Source: Thermococcus gammatolerans EJ3
GTDB taxonomy: Archaea; Methanobacteriota_B; Thermococci; Thermococcales; Thermococcaceae
DNA: 64,000 nt
Direction of reading: 5' to 3'
NCBI RefSeq assembly: GCF_000022365.1
Contig: NC_012804.1
Coordinates: 496,001-560,000 of the forward strand
Under the pieces are notes generated by a model. It saw only the letters and a list, made by a program, of their open reading frames with translations. It was not told where the DNA came from and searched no databases. The position numbers and the translations under genes are program-made. Within the stretch, counting starts at the first letter, position 1. Each line of letters opens with the position of its first letter. This document shows positions 51,316-61,440 of the stretch, piece after piece.

Positions 51316-51809
51316 ATCCTCTCCATATCTATGAGGGTGAACTCGTCTGCCTTTCTTTTTTCAAAGGTCATCCTGTACCTTGTTTCCCCCTTTGAGGCCA
51401 GAACCTCAACGTAGCCGCTGTTCTCCCCACCCATTACGTTCATCCATACAACGTTGTAGCCCCTCCTCTGCAGGACGTTTTTGAGGACCCCCTTAATTGT
51501 CACGCCCGGCTCCAGCCTCTTGCCCTCACTCCTGCCCTTGAGGAACGTCCACAACTCCAGAAACGTCGTTCGGGGATTTGAGTTCTCAACCGGCATCATG
51601 AAGAGTATGGATTTTCCATCCCTCAGGAGAATCCAGTGGGACGATTCAGAAAAGACCGTTACGGTAAGTTCAAGGTTTGGGTCATCCTCGCTTTCTAGAA
51701 CGAGCTCACCGACGAGATGAGGAATCCCGTACCTCATCCCCTCTTCTATCTCCCCGACGAGGGATTTGATCCTCTGAAAGAGCTCTTTCCTGACTTTGAT
51801 TTCATTCAT
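51312..51809 (-). CDS. Hypothetical protein
   Basis: A 165-residue soluble protein, MNEIKVRKELFQRIKSLVGE at the N-terminus, with ELVLESEDDPNLELTVTVFS, HWILLRDGKSILFMMPVENS and VVWMNVMGGENSGYVEVLAS. A mixed alpha/beta domain is likely; no family recognised. The ATG at 51809 (GTG at 51812 possible) has a TATA-like TTTATAAAAC about 25 nt upstream and no binding site, so it is probably leaderless. It converges with pdaD by 4 bp. Confidence 0.72.
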   Translation of the reverse strand: MNEIKVRKELFQRIKSLVGEIEEGMRYGIPHLVGELVLESEDDPNLELTVTVFSESSHWILLRDGKSILFMMPVENSNPRTTFLELWTFLKGRSEGKRLEPGVTIKGVLKNVLQRRGYNVVWMNVMGGENSGYVEVLASKGETRYRMTFEKRKADEFTLIDMERI

Positions 51810-51897
51810 CACTCAGATTTGAGGGTTGTGTTTTATAAATTTTGTTCCGCCCAGATAGGTTTAAAACCTCGAGGCCAAGCTAAACGTGGTGGTGAGC

Positions 51898-52767
51898 ATG
51901 GGATTCAACGAGATGGAGGGTGCTTTCATCGAATGGTACCCAAGGGGCTATGGAGTGGCTTTTAAGGTCAAGAGGAGGCTCTTTGCAATTCAAACGGACT
52001 ATCAGAGGCTTGAAATCTACGAGACGGAAGGATTCGGAAAGCTGCTGGTTCTTGATGACACCGTTCAGCTCGTTGAGGTGGGAGAGGAGAGCTACCATGA
52101 GGCACTCGTTCATCCGGTCATGCTGGCACATCCGAACCCCAGAAGGATCCTCGTAATCGGCGGTGGGGACGGCGGGACTCTGAGGGAAGTCCTCAGGCAT
52201 GAGACGGTTGAGAAGGCCACTATGGTGGAGATCGACGAGGGAGTCGTTGAGGCATCTTACCTCTACCTCGACGTCGCAAAGGACCTCCTTGAGCGTCTCA
52301 TAAAGGGGGAGGAGAAAAGGGCTGAGCTGATAATTGGGGACGGCGTGAAGTACCTCAGAGAGACCGATGAGCGCTTCGACGTCATAATAGTGGACTCCAC
52401 CGATCCCGTTGGTCCTGCGAAACTCCTCTTTTCCGAGGAATTCTACCGCTCGGCATATGAAAAGCTCAACGAGAGGGGTCTCTACATCACCCAAGCAGGC
52501 AGCGTTTACCTGTTTACCAACGAGCTCATCGACGCCTACCGGGCTATGAAGAAGGTCTTTGACAGAGTCTACTACTTCAGCTTCCCGGTTATCGGCTACG
52601 CCTCACCCTGGAGCTTCCTCGTCGGAGTTAAGGGGGACATCGATTTCACGAAGGTTGACCTTGAGAGGGCCAAGAAGCTCGATCTCTACTACTACGACCC
52701 TGAGAGGCACGAAACACTCTTCCAGATGCCCCGCTACGTAAGGCAACTCCTGGAGGAAAGGAAGTGA
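51898..52767 (+). CDS. speE: Polyamine aminopropyltransferase (spermidine-synthase-like)
   Basis: A 289-residue aminopropyltransferase. It has [20 protein letters not shown] at the start, [20 protein letters not shown] (about residues 44-63), the nucleotide site [19 protein letters not shown] (about 84-102), [20 protein letters not shown] (catalytic aspartate, about 161-180) and [14 protein letters not shown]. In Thermococcales this enzyme prefers N1-aminopropylagmatine formation from agmatine; that specificity is from related enzymes. The ATG at 51898 follows GGTGGTGAGC. Confidence 0.94.
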   Translation: MGFNEMEGAFIEWYPRGYGVAFKVKRRLFAIQTDYQRLEIYETEGFGKLLVLDDTVQLVEVGEESYHEALVHPVMLAHPNPRRILVIGGGDGGTLREVLRHETVEKATMVEIDEGVVEASYLYLDVAKDLLERLIKGEEKRAELIIGDGVKYLRETDERFDVIIVDSTDPVGPAKLLFSEEFYRSAYEKLNERGLYITQAGSVYLFTNELIDAYRAMKKVFDRVYYFSFPVIGYASPWSFLVGVKGDIDFTKVDLERAKKLDLYYYDPERHETLFQMPRYVRQLLEERK

Positions 52768-53639
52768 AGCTGGAAAGAAAGCACTTTTCTCTTTTCCTCA
52801 CGATTCTTCTCGGCCTATTTCTTGCCTACAGGATAAGGGAAGAGCTAAGCTCCATTGAGTGGTCGAAGGTGGATCCCTCCTACTTTCCCGCCGTTTTTCT
52901 GTTCGGAGTCCTGGCCTTCCTGGCTTATACCGCGATATGGTACTTCCTGCTGTCTTCAATCAGGAGGGTCCCCTTCTGGAGATTAGTTGAGCTCAACCTC
53001 GTCGGGAGCTATCTATCAATGACCCTCAACTCTGCAATCGGGGGAATCGTGAAGGCCAAATACGCCCTTCCGAACTGGTGGCAGTCCATTGGGATCGTTG
53101 CCCTGGTTACTGCCCTTGAGATACTTCCAGGAGGCATAGTGGCCATAATCTCAGGTGATCTCATCGTTCTTCCGCTCCTCCTCTTGGTGTTATGGGGCAT
53201 AGTTCACGAGGACTCGCTTTATCCCCTCGTGGCGCTTCCGTTCAGACTGCTGGGAAAGGGAGAGTGGATAAGAAACTTTTACCTCGGCTGGAAGACCGCC
53301 AAAACAAACGGGGGGGCCTTTGCCAGAGCCATCGCTGTAGCATTTCTTCAGGCAAGTTTTCTGGCCCTTGCCCTAGTTGTCACCGGCGGTGCCTTTGGGA
53401 TCAGAGTTCCGATTGAGAAGGGCCTCGTGGCCGTTGCCTACTCAACGGTGATCGGGGGCATCGTTGGAACGCCCGGCGGGATCGGGGGAAACGAGCTCGG
53501 CGTTATACTCGCCATCGGCGACGTTTCCGCGGCCGCCACAATGGCGTTCGTGTACAAGTTTTTCACCCAGTACATCTTTGCCATCCTCGGGGCGATTCCC
53601 TTTTACAGGGTTTTAAGGGAGAACGGAAAACCCTTATAG
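52764..53639 (+). CDS. Flippase-like/lysylphosphatidylglycerol synthase-type membrane protein (UPF0104)
   Basis: A 291-residue membrane protein with about eight helices and the family stretches [20 protein letters not shown] (about residues 74-93), and [20 protein letters not shown] near 223-242. Family members move or modify lipids or sugar-lipids; the role here is unknown. It starts at a GTG (52764) overlapping the stop of the aminopropyltransferase by 4 bp and is probably co-transcribed with it. Confidence 0.82.
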   Translation: MKLERKHFSLFLTILLGLFLAYRIREELSSIEWSKVDPSYFPAVFLFGVLAFLAYTAIWYFLLSSIRRVPFWRLVELNLVGSYLSMTLNSAIGGIVKAKYALPNWWQSIGIVALVTALEILPGGIVAIISGDLIVLPLLLLVLWGIVHEDSLYPLVALPFRLLGKGEWIRNFYLGWKTAKTNGGAFARAIAVAFLQASFLALALVVTGGAFGIRVPIEKGLVAVAYSTVIGGIVGTPGGIGGNELGVILAIGDVSAAATMAFVYKFFTQYIFAILGAIPFYRVLRENGKPL

Positions 53640-53670
53640 GCACTTTCGCCAAATTCCTCCGGTGATAATC

Positions 53671-54390
53671 GTGAGGATCGAGGAGCTGAGCTGGCCCGAA
53701 TTTGATAGAATCAAGGATAAGGTCGTTGCTGTTATACTGCCCGTGGGCAGCGTTGAGGCTCATGGTCGGCACCTGCCCCTCGGAACGGATGTCTTCGCCC
53801 CGCTAAAAATAGCCGAGCTGGTCGAGCAAAAGGTGAGGGAGAGGGGAAAGGAAGTCCTGGTAATGCCCCCAATCTGGTACGGGCACAGCTTTGCCCTCAA
53901 CGCCTATCCCGGCACGATCAACGTCCGTCCCGAATCCCTGAGGATGTACGTTGGTGATGTTCTCGCTGAACTTGCGGCGGAGGGCTTTAAGAAAATAGTC
54001 CTGCTCAATGGGCACGGTGGGAACGTCTATCCCCTCACCGAGGCCGCCGAAGACGTGGCCGAGCTTTACCCCGACGTTGAGGTTTACTTAATCAACTGGT
54101 GGCTCGACTTCAGGGAGGATATTCTCTCAGTCTGCTCCGGCCAGGGGCACGCTGGAGAGGACGAGACATCGGTTATGCTGGCGATACGGCCTGAACTCGT
54201 TAACATGCGTGAAGCTAGGGGGAGGAGAGTCAAGAGAAAAATCAGGGTGATAAAGAAGGACATAGGGAAGGAGGTATTCCCCGACGGCCTCAACGACGAT
54301 CCCTCCTCCGCGACCGCCGAGAAGGGTGAGAGAATACTCCAGATCGTGTCGGAGAGTATAGCCCGCATAATCCTTGGTGAGGAGGGATGA
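53671..54390 (+). CDS. Creatininase-family amidohydrolase
   Basis: A 239-residue metal-dependent amidohydrolase. The metal-site stretch is LPVGSVEAHGRHLPLGTDVF (about residues 23-42), followed by IWYGHSFALNAYPGTIN, VLLNGHGGNVYPLTEAA and GQGHAGEDETSVMLA (about 154-168, glutamate ligand). Archaeal members include a formamide hydrolase of flavin/F420 biosynthesis (ArfB); which activity applies here is not settled. The start is the GTG at 53671, five bases after GGTGA. Confidence 0.88.
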   Translation: MRIEELSWPEFDRIKDKVVAVILPVGSVEAHGRHLPLGTDVFAPLKIAELVEQKVRERGKEVLVMPPIWYGHSFALNAYPGTINVRPESLRMYVGDVLAELAAEGFKKIVLLNGHGGNVYPLTEAAEDVAELYPDVEVYLINWWLDFREDILSVCSGQGHAGEDETSVMLAIRPELVNMREARGRRVKRKIRVIKKDIGKEVFPDGLNDDPSSATAEKGERILQIVSESIARIILGEEG

Positions 54391-55019
54391 GCGTTCCGAG
54401 GGAAGTTCTGGACGAGCTCGATAAGAGGATAAAGCGACTCCAAGCAGTCATCGAGATAGCCGAGAGCGTTCCTCCTTCAGACAACAGACCCATCCCAAAA
54501 CTTCAATCCTCGTTCTCCGTGTACCTGTGGATGAGCGTCGCGTGGTTCATCGGAGGTTTCCTCATAATCTACTTCCTTCGCTCCCGGTACGGAGGAGCCC
54601 TTAACAGTGCTCCCACCGGGGTTTCCCTGGCGGTTTACGCTGTACTAGCTCTGGGCGTCGTGATTCTGCTCGTTGCCTACTATCTCTCCCGGAGGAAGGA
54701 GGAAGGGGAAGTTTTTGATATCGATGAGAGGGCTAGGGCGGCGAGGCGTCTCCTCAAGGAGTTCTACCTCCCCCTCAAGAAGGCCCTAGAAGGGGACGAT
54801 GAGGAAGCGGTTCGTGCCCTAGCCGATAAACTCCTCGAAGATCCGCTCTTGGCCAGGGCAATGGACGTTCTCCATGAGGGAAATCCAAAGCTCTGTGCCT
54901 ACGCTCTCTACCTCTACGTTTCCAGGGAGAAGGTTGGGGGAGATGAAATCCGGGAGACCCTTGAAAGGCTGGACAACAAGCCCCTCCGCAGGCTTTTAAG
55001 CGTGCTGGTCGAGGGTTAA
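54387..55019 (+). CDS. Two-helix membrane protein with helical cytoplasmic domain
   Basis: A 210-residue protein: an N-terminal soluble helix (MSVPREVLDELDKRIKRLQA), two hydrophobic segments (about 46-66 and 80-103), then a helical domain (RAARRLLKEFYLPLKKALEG; DPLLARAMDVLHEGNPKLCA) that looks like short helical repeats. No family recognised. It overlaps the creatininase-family gene by 4 bp (ATGA). Its stop is about 30 bases before the H/ACA RNA. Confidence 0.75.
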   Translation: MSVPREVLDELDKRIKRLQAVIEIAESVPPSDNRPIPKLQSSFSVYLWMSVAWFIGGFLIIYFLRSRYGGALNSAPTGVSLAVYAVLALGVVILLVAYYLSRRKEEGEVFDIDERARAARRLLKEFYLPLKKALEGDDEEAVRALADKLLEDPLLARAMDVLHEGNPKLCAYALYLYVSREKVGGDEIRETLERLDNKPLRRLLSVLVEG

Positions 55020-55047
55020 AGGATTTAAGTTTCGGTTTCCTATCCTC

Positions 55048-55110
55048 AACCGCCCTCCCCTCTCACACCCCCGTGAAGGGTGAGCGGGGGGCGGTCGGGG
55101 AGGGCACAGC
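55048..55110 (+). ncRNA. Single-hairpin H/ACA guide RNA
   Basis: The basal stem is GCCCTCCCC (55052-55060) with its exact complement GGGGAGGGC (55097-55105), followed at once by ACA (55106-55108). The upper stem is CCCCCG (55068-55073) with CGGGGG (55085-55090); its end TGAAGGGTGAG (55074-55084) forms a K-loop with tandem G-A pairs (75-76 with 82-83). The pocket arms are TCTCAC (55061-55066) and CGGTC (55092-55096); the upper stem is 14-15 nt from ACA, the canonical spacing. The arms pair fully with GACCG-U-C-GUGAGA, a conserved 23S rRNA segment (helix 93) as I remember it. TATA-like ATTTAAGTT at 55023-55031. Confidence 0.9.
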
Positions 55111-55118
55111 CCCACTTG

Positions 55119-55661
55119 TTATTTTCTCTCAAAGAACAGTTCCCGGTTCAGCCTCGGTATCATCGCCATTAAGACTGCGATCTCGTTGAGTTCCGTCCTC
55201 GTGAGTAATCCTTTGCTCAGAACGCCTATCGCGCCGACCTTTCTCTTGAGTTCGGGGTCGTTAACGAGCTCGCCCATCGCTATGCCAGCTTCAACGCCCT
55301 CCTTAAGGATTCTCTCGATTACAACCGGCGGATACTCAAAGCCCGGCCCGTGACCTATGGTTATCACCCCATCGGGACTAACAATTGCGCAGACCTGAAC
55401 GTCGAGATAGCCGGTCAACGTTCCCGGGAAGGGGTAGATTCCCGCCTCTATTCCGACGCCGAGATCTGCTCCTGTCTTCTCCAATGCTTGCTTAGCCCTG
55501 TTTATAGCACCCCTTGCTATCTCCTCGATTCCAATCGGCTGGTCTGAAACGCCGCTGTCCACTTCAACGCCGACCACCTCAACGTCGCCATAAATCCTCC
55601 GCATCACGTTCTCAACGGCTTTAACCTTCGTGGGATTAGTTGAGCCAACTGCAATCCTCAT
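55119..55661 (-). CDS. Inosine/xanthosine triphosphatase-like protein (YjjX/DUF84)
   Basis: A 180-residue protein of the YjjX/DUF84 family of house-cleaning NTPases. [20 protein letters not shown] at the start and [20 protein letters not shown] (about residues 34-53) are characteristic; [20 protein letters not shown] follows. Members hydrolyse non-canonical purine triphosphates such as ITP and XTP. The ATG at 55661 follows GGGGGG; the longer frame upstream is ignored. TATA TTTATAAGG lies near 55690-55699 (minus strand). Confidence 0.9.
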   Translation of the reverse strand: MRIAVGSTNPTKVKAVENVMRRIYGDVEVVGVEVDSGVSDQPIGIEEIARGAINRAKQALEKTGADLGVGIEAGIYPFPGTLTGYLDVQVCAIVSPDGVITIGHGPGFEYPPVVIERILKEGVEAGIAMGELVNDPELKRKVGAIGVLSKGLLTRTELNEIAVLMAMIPRLNRELFFERK

Positions 55662-55825
55662 GATACCCCCCATTTCAGAGCCTCCAAAAACCTTATAAAT
55701 AAAATCCCCAACTTTGGCCCGATACCCATGAGGGGGGAGTGTTTTATCCTTCGCTTCGCCCGTTTCGAGGCTTAAAGCCCCCTGTTCTGGGTTAGTCTTA
55801 GCTATCACTTCTGGAGGGTTCTGGG

Positions 55826-58800
55826 ATGATTAAGGAGCCAGAGTTTAGGGAATACAACCCGGGCAAGCTGGAGGAGAAGATAGAGGCCTTTTGGAAGGAG
55901 AACAACACCTACAAGAAGGTCAAGGCCAGCAGGGCGAACGGCCCGAAGTACTACTTCCTCGACGGACCGCCGTACGTGAGCGGTGCGATACACCTCGGAA
56001 CGGCCTGGAACAAGATAATCAAGGACATGATAATCCGCTTCAGGACCATGCAGGGCTACAACGTTCGCAGACAGCCGGGCTTCGACATGCACGGCCTGCC
56101 GATAGAGGTCAAGGTCGAGCAGGCCCTCGGGCTCAAAACCAAGAAGGACATAGAGACCGAGATAGGCGTCGACAACTTCATCAAGAAGTGCAAGGAGTTC
56201 GCCCTCAACAACCTGAAGATAATGACCGAGCAGTTCAAGATGCTCGGCATCTGGATGGACTGGGACAACCCCTACATGACCATAAAGAACGAGTACATCG
56301 AATCGGGCTGGTTCACGCTCAAGAAGGCCTGGGAGAAGGGCCTCCTCGAGAAGGACAAGCGCGTCCTCCACTGGTGCCCGCGCTGTGAAACAGCTCTGGC
56401 CGAGCACGAGGTCCGCGGCGAGTACAAGGTCAGGAAGGACCCGAGCATCTACGTCAAGTTCCCGGTTGAGGGCAGGGAGAACGAGTACCTCCTCATCTGG
56501 ACTACCACGCCCTGGACGCTCCCTGCCAACCTGGCCGTTACTGTTCACCCCGAGTACGACTACGCCAAAGTAAAGGTCGAGACCGAGGACGGCGAGGAGT
56601 ACTGGATAATCGCGAAGGCCCTCGTCGAGCGCGTTCTTGCTGAGGTCGGGGCCAAGGGAGAGGTAGTCGAGGAGTTCAAAGGAGAGGAGCTTGAAGGGCT
56701 CCGCTACGTCCACGTTCTCATGGACGAGTATCCGAGGCAGATGGAGTTCCGCGAGAAGTACGAGTGGGCTCACCGCGTAATCCTCGGCGAGCACGTGACG
56801 CTTGAGGACGGTACCGGACTTGTTCACACCGCTCCTGGACACGGTGAGGAGGACTTCGAGGTCGGGCAGAAGTACGGTCTGCCTGTTTACAGCCCGGTCG
56901 ACGACCAGGGTAGGTACACAGAGGGCAGGTGGAAGGGCGTCTACGTCAAGGACGCAGACCCGGAGATAATCGAGCACCTCAAGGAGAAGGGCTACCTCGT
57001 GAAGGCGGGAACGATAGAGCACAAGTACCCGCACTGCTGGCGCTGTAAGACCCCGCTTATCTTCCGCGCCACTGACCAGTGGTTCCTCAAGGTCAGCAAG
57101 GTGAAGGACAAGATAATCAAGGAGAACGACGAGAAGGTTACGTGGTATCCCGAGTGGGTCAAAGTAAGATACGACAACGGCGTCATGAACTCGGGCGACT
57201 GGGTCATAAGCAGGCAGAGGTACTGGGGAATACCGCTCCCGATATGGCAGGCCGAGGACGGCGAGATATACGTCGTTGGCTCTTTCAAGGAGCTGGTCGA
57301 GCTTGCCGTCGCGATAGAGGTGGACGGCGAGCGCATTGAACTCCCAGAGGATTACAACGAGAAGCTCAGGGTCATAGAGGAGAAGCTTGGCCCAGAAGAT
57401 TTGCACAGGCCCTACGTCGATGCCTTCATCATAAAGGTCAACGGCAAGGAAATGAAACGCGTCAAGGACGTCGTTGACGTCTGGTTCGACAGCGGAATAG
57501 CGAGCTGGGCGTCGCTCGACTACCCACGCAACAAGGAGCTCTTTGAGAAGCTCTGGCCGGCCGACTTCATAGTCGAGGGCGAAGACCAGGTCACCAAGTG
57601 GTTCTACTCCCAGCAGGCCGCGAGCGTCATAGCCTTCGACACCGTGCCTTACAGAGCCGTTGCCATGCACGGCTACGTCCTCGACGAGAAGGGAGACAAG
57701 ATGAGCAAGAGCCTCGGCAACATCATAAGGCCCGAGGAGGTCGTCCAGAAGGAGGGAAGGGACCCGTTCCGCTTCTACATGCTCTGGGCCACCAACCCCT
57801 GGGAGAACCTCCGCTTCAGCTGGAAGGGCCTGGCTCAGGTTAAGAGAATGCTCAACATACTCTGGAACGTCTACGTGCTCAGCGCAACCTACATGAGCCT
57901 CGACAACTTCGACCCGACCAAGCTCAAGCCCGAGGAGTTTCCGTTCCGCGAGGAGGACAGGTGGATACTCAGCAGGGTCAACGGGCTCATAAAGGACGTC
58001 GAAGAGGGTATAGAGACCTTCAGGCTGACGAAAGCAACGAGAGCCATCTACACCTTCGTCGTCGAGGACCTGAGCAGGTGGTACATCAGACTAATCAGGA
58101 AGCGCATGTGGGTCGAGGGAGATGACCCAGACAAGTTAGCGGCCTACTACACCGTCTGGAAGGTCTTCGACGTCCTCCTCAGATTGATGGCCCCGTTCAC
58201 GCCCTACATAGCCGAGGAGATATACCAGAACATGCTCAGGCCTTTCCTCGGAGTCGAGAGCGTCCACATGCTCGACTGGCCAAAGCCTGACGAGAAAGCC
58301 ATAGACGAGGAGCTTGAGCGCGAGATGGAGGCAGTAAGGAAGATAGTCGAGGCCGGCTCTTCAGCGAGGCAGAGGGCCAAGATAAAGCTCCGCTACCCGG
58401 TCAGGAGGATAATAGTGGAGACCGAAGATGAGACCGTCAAGAAGGCCGTTGAGAGGCTCAACAGAATCCTGCGCGACCAGCTCAACGCCAAGGAGGTCGT
58501 CGTCGGAAAGGTCGAGCGCGAGCTCGTCATCAAGCCCAACTTCGCCAAGGTCGGGCCGGAGTTCAAGGGCGACGCCAAGCTCGTGATAGCCTGGATAAAC
58601 GAGCACGGAAGGGAACTCTACGAGGCCGGCGAGATGGACGTTAAACTCGAAGGAAAGACCTTCCACCTCACGAGGGAGCATCTGACAATCGAGGAGAAAC
58701 TGCCGGACTTCTTTGTCGCCGAGGACTTTGAGGGTGGAAGGGTCTTCGTGGACAAGACCCTCACGAGGGAGCTCCTCGCCGAGGGACTCGCCAGGGAGTT

Positions 58801-59026
58801 CGTCAGGAGGATACAGGAGATGCGCAAGCGCCTTGATTTGGACGTGAACGACAGAATCGTTGTCACCATAGAGACCACCGACGAGAACCGCGAACTGCTC
58901 AGCGAGAACCTCGACTACATAAAGAAGGAGACCAGGGCGACCGAGATAATCTTCGGCAAGGCCAAGGGCTACGTCGTCGAGTGGCCCGAGGTTCAGGCGA
59001 AGATAGGGATTGAGAAGGTGGAGTGA
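55826..59026 (+). CDS. ileS: Isoleucyl-tRNA synthetase
   Basis: A 1066-residue class I synthetase charging tRNA-Ile. The first signature is [15 protein letters not shown] (HIGH-type HLGT, about residues 48-62) and the second is [10 protein letters not shown] (about 625-634). The editing (CP1) domain has [20 protein letters not shown] and [20 protein letters not shown]. Zinc-binding CxxC pairs occur in HWCPRCET and PHCWRCKTP. The long C-terminal anticodon-binding part is intact. The ATG is preceded by GGAGGG at about eight bases. Confidence 0.97.
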   Translation: MIKEPEFREYNPGKLEEKIEAFWKENNTYKKVKASRANGPKYYFLDGPPYVSGAIHLGTAWNKIIKDMIIRFRTMQGYNVRRQPGFDMHGLPIEVKVEQALGLKTKKDIETEIGVDNFIKKCKEFALNNLKIMTEQFKMLGIWMDWDNPYMTIKNEYIESGWFTLKKAWEKGLLEKDKRVLHWCPRCETALAEHEVRGEYKVRKDPSIYVKFPVEGRENEYLLIWTTTPWTLPANLAVTVHPEYDYAKVKVETEDGEEYWIIAKALVERVLAEVGAKGEVVEEFKGEELEGLRYVHVLMDEYPRQMEFREKYEWAHRVILGEHVTLEDGTGLVHTAPGHGEEDFEVGQKYGLPVYSPVDDQGRYTEGRWKGVYVKDADPEIIEHLKEKGYLVKAGTIEHKYPHCWRCKTPLIFRATDQWFLKVSKVKDKIIKENDEKVTWYPEWVKVRYDNGVMNSGDWVISRQRYWGIPLPIWQAEDGEIYVVGSFKELVELAVAIEVDGERIELPEDYNEKLRVIEEKLGPEDLHRPYVDAFIIKVNGKEMKRVKDVVDVWFDSGIASWASLDYPRNKELFEKLWPADFIVEGEDQVTKWFYSQQAASVIAFDTVPYRAVAMHGYVLDEKGDKMSKSLGNIIRPEEVVQKEGRDPFRFYMLWATNPWENLRFSWKGLAQVKRMLNILWNVYVLSATYMSLDNFDPTKLKPEEFPFREEDRWILSRVNGLIKDVEEGIETFRLTKATRAIYTFVVEDLSRWYIRLIRKRMWVEGDDPDKLAAYYTVWKVFDVLLRLMAPFTPYIAEEIYQNMLRPFLGVESVHMLDWPKPDEKAIDEELEREMEAVRKIVEAGSSARQRAKIKLRYPVRRIIVETEDETVKKAVERLNRILRDQLNAKEVVVGKVERELVIKPNFAKVGPEFKGDAKLVIAWINEHGRELYEAGEMDVKLEGKTFHLTREHLTIEEKLPDFFVAEDFEGGRVFVDKTLTRELLAEGLAREFVRRIQEMRKRLDLDVNDRIVVTIETTDENRELLSENLDYIKKETRATEIIFGKAKGYVVEWPEVQAKIGIEKVE

Positions 59027-59123
59027 GATCAACTGCTTTCTCCTTTTATTTACCACAAATATTTATAGTCGAATCGGACTTCAACGACACCATACAGAGT
59101 AGTATGATATAATTAATTCATCA

Positions 59124-59210
59124 ATGGAACGTCTCCAAGGGATAATGGCTTTGGAGGATATTCCAACAGAGAAAGTACAAGATAAAGCTTTTAATGTATT
59201 AGCAAACTAA
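59124..59210 (+). CDS. Possible 28-residue ORF in an AT-rich gap
   Basis: An ATG at 59124 opens a 28-residue frame (MERLQGIMALEDIPTEKVQD, ending NVLAN) closed by TAA. The composition looks protein-like, but there is no clear ribosome binding site. It may be a small gene, the remnant of an older one, or chance. The rest of the 59027-59221 gap is AT-rich with a TATA-like ATATTTATAG near 59054-59063; nothing else was recognised. Confidence 0.25.
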   Translation: MERLQGIMALEDIPTEKVQDKAFNVLAN

Positions 59211-59221
59211 TAAGTAACTGT

Positions 59222-60685
59222 ATGTATGACAAAATTGTAGCGTATTTCGGGAAGTTCTTAAATAGTTTAGATTGTATATTACAATCTCACGAGAAAGAAT
59301 TTTGGAGAGATTATACACTAGAAAAGCATAATCAACTAAATTATTCTAAACTCGAATATTCATTGTTTTTAACAATAGGTATTCTCGGATCTTTAATTCT
59401 GAACTCGCTCTCAGGAAATCACACAGATTCATTAAGCACTTTGGATAAAATACTTGTAAATGCCAAGTATATTTGGTTAGCATATTCTCCAATTGCAGCT
59501 CTATCAAGCTATGGCCTCCTTAGATATAATGCAAAGGATGATTTTCAATTAGAGAGGAAGGTTCAGTCTGAGGATTATAAGGTTACTTTTCAGATTACGA
59601 CGAGGGGGTTTAATAAGGATGCTGTGAGGAGGGGGGTGAAGTCTGTAGCCTATTGGGCGCCTAAATATCTTAGAGATTACGAAATTTGGGTTGTTACTGA
59701 AGATGATGTAGACAAGTCCTTCTTTGATAAGCTAAAGGAGATAGATGATAATGTCAGGATTATTTATGTTCCGAGAGATTATAAAACGAAGAATAATACG
59801 AAATATAAGGCGAGGGCTTTAAACTATGCATTAGACGTTAGAAGAGAAGAAGGTTATATTTCAGATAAAACTTGGATTTATTTAATGGACGAAGAGAGCA
59901 TCGTCGGAGAGGATACTATACTCGGGATAATAGATTTCATCGAAAACGAAGCCAAAAAAGGCAAACTAATAGGGCAAGGCTTAATAGTCTACTCAAACTT
60001 CTGGGGCAAAAACCTCCTAACAAGCTTAGAAGACAGCCTAAGAGCAGGAGACGATATAACAAGATATAAAATACAAGCAAGGTACGGAAAAGTTATCGTT
60101 GGAATACATGGTTCTCATCTCCTATATAGATCTGATTTAGAAGATATAATCGGATGGGACTTTGGCGAAGTAAGGGCAGAAGATGCATACTTTGGATTAC
60201 TCATAAACAAATACTTTAATAAAGCATGGGGTTGGCTAAAAGGAAAACTATATGAGCAAAGTCCTTATTCGATAAAAGACTTTTTAAAACAAAGACGGAG
60301 ATGGTTATGGGGAAAACTCGATATTTTACTTAAAAATAAAACGGTAGGAGTAAAATACAAGCTAATTCAGGCTATACACCTAATTTCATGGTTATCATCG
60401 CTACCTTCAATCATTATAACATATATAAATATTGCATATCCTACTCCGGTCCATCATAAGATAACCTCTGTTGCCTTTGGATATTCTATAGCAACATTAT
60501 CTTACTTATACTGGGAAGGCTCAAAATTAAATCTAGAACCAAGCAATGCGAGTTCACGTTTAAAAAGAGTGCTAAATATATTAGCTATTCCGATAATAGC
60601 CCCACTAGAAGGCTTATCTGCGTGGTATGGCTTGTTAACTTACAGAGAAAGTAAGAAAAAAGGATTTGAGGTTATTAGGAAATAG
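59222..60685 (+). CDS. Family 2 membrane glycosyltransferase
   Basis: A 487-residue membrane protein. After two N-terminal membrane helices, a GT2-type domain has VTFQITTRGFNKDAVRRGVK, YKARALNYALD, the DxD-like YLMDEESIVGED (about residues 222-233), GHGSHLL-type IVGIHGSHLLYR, EDAYFGLLIN and QRRRWLWGKLD (Q-x-x-RW, about 358-368), then four membrane helices. This arrangement is that of processive or Egghead/BRE3-like transferases. Its base composition is much more A/T-rich than the flanking genes, suggesting horizontal acquisition. Start ATG at 59222, no strong ribosome binding site. Confidence 0.88.
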   Translation: MYDKIVAYFGKFLNSLDCILQSHEKEFWRDYTLEKHNQLNYSKLEYSLFLTIGILGSLILNSLSGNHTDSLSTLDKILVNAKYIWLAYSPIAALSSYGLLRYNAKDDFQLERKVQSEDYKVTFQITTRGFNKDAVRRGVKSVAYWAPKYLRDYEIWVVTEDDVDKSFFDKLKEIDDNVRIIYVPRDYKTKNNTKYKARALNYALDVRREEGYISDKTWIYLMDEESIVGEDTILGIIDFIENEAKKGKLIGQGLIVYSNFWGKNLLTSLEDSLRAGDDITRYKIQARYGKVIVGIHGSHLLYRSDLEDIIGWDFGEVRAEDAYFGLLINKYFNKAWGWLKGKLYEQSPYSIKDFLKQRRRWLWGKLDILLKNKTVGVKYKLIQAIHLISWLSSLPSIIITYINIAYPTPVHHKITSVAFGYSIATLSYLYWEGSKLNLEPSNASSRLKRVLNILAIPIIAPLEGLSAWYGLLTYRESKKKGFEVIRK

Positions 60686-61199
60686 GGAACCTCTCTGAGA
60701 TTTCGCCACAAGTAGAATATGATATTTGCACATACGAATTAACTTGTAAAACAGAAGATGTAATGGTGCTTCCATCAAACTTTAGAGAGTATTCAACATA
60801 TTTTCCAGGATCTAAATAAGATATAGGACTTCCGCTATCATCCACTGGATTCGTCAAGGCACATGGTAATTTAGAAGGTATATTAGTTACAGTCGTTGTT
60901 ACGTTATCATCGTCATCGTAGTATATGCACTTATATGTAGCTCCTGTAGATGTATATAAAATAGCTGTTACCTTAGTTAAATCGATTCTATCGTTACCAC
61001 TATTCATAAAATCCGAGGGTTATCTGATTATTGCCACTATCTAAGTTCGCTTTAATTTAATAATATTTACAGAAGCAGCACCGAGACAGCTTGTTTTCTG
61101 TTGAACGTATTGTCTTCCCCACCCAATGATCATGGCTCCGATTGAAACTGTTAAGGTGATTAGCAATATCGATGCGATCAATGGTGATACGGGCTTCAT
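60675..61199 (-). pseudogene. Broken archaeal type IV pilin/archaellin-like gene
   Basis: The ATG at 61199 opens MKPVSPLIASILLITLTVSI, the class III signal/N-terminal helix of archaeal pilins, then WGRQYVQQKTSCLGAASVN, and stops at TAG near 61042. A second frame continues IKANLDSGNNQITLGFY, and a third continues NSGNDRIDLTKVTAILYTST to the stop at 60675. Joining the three restores a pilin of about 170 residues. The first shift coincides with a tandem TTAAA duplication, the second with one extra G. The leaderless promoter (CTTTAAATAAG, about 61221-61231) looks intact. Confidence 0.78.
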
Positions 61200-61288
61200 T
61201 ATATTTTTAACTACACGCCCTTATTTAAAGGTTTTAAATCACTACAAATCTTAGAGAACTTTTAAAAGATTAAGGACATGAAACTTCA

Positions 61289-61435
61289 ATGGAAAAATTG
61301 GGACTCTCCGTTTATCAAGGAAGAGATTGGAGAAAACTAGTCAAACTTTTGCTATTTCTCCAAAACCTTCACTTTCAGTCTGTATTCTTGGAAGCGCTCA
61401 AAATCGCTATGGTGGATAAAAAAGGTTCTATATGA
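61289..61435 (+). CDS. Possible 48-residue ORF or gene fragment
   Basis: An ATG at 61289 opens 48 residues (MEKLGLSVYQGRDWRKLVKL at the start, ending VDKKGSI) closed by TGA. The stretch is basic and helical and looks like a piece of a larger protein, for example a transposase or nuclease fragment, but I cannot place it. A TATA-like CTTTTAAAAG is near 61259-61268. Confidence 0.3.
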   Translation: MEKLGLSVYQGRDWRKLVKLLLFLQNLHFQSVFLEALKIAMVDKKGSI

Positions 61436-61440
61436 ATACC

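Noticed and set aside
55805-57670. A 621-codon open frame on the minus strand
   Set aside because: It lies wholly opposite the intact ileS gene and its sequence is the leucine/valine/aspartate-rich shadow typical of GC-rich coding strands; no promoter or binding site.
60920-60935. GTATATGCACTTATAT, similar to half of the TGTGC palindrome
   Set aside because: Only one half-site, within the pilin coding remnant and not at a promoter.
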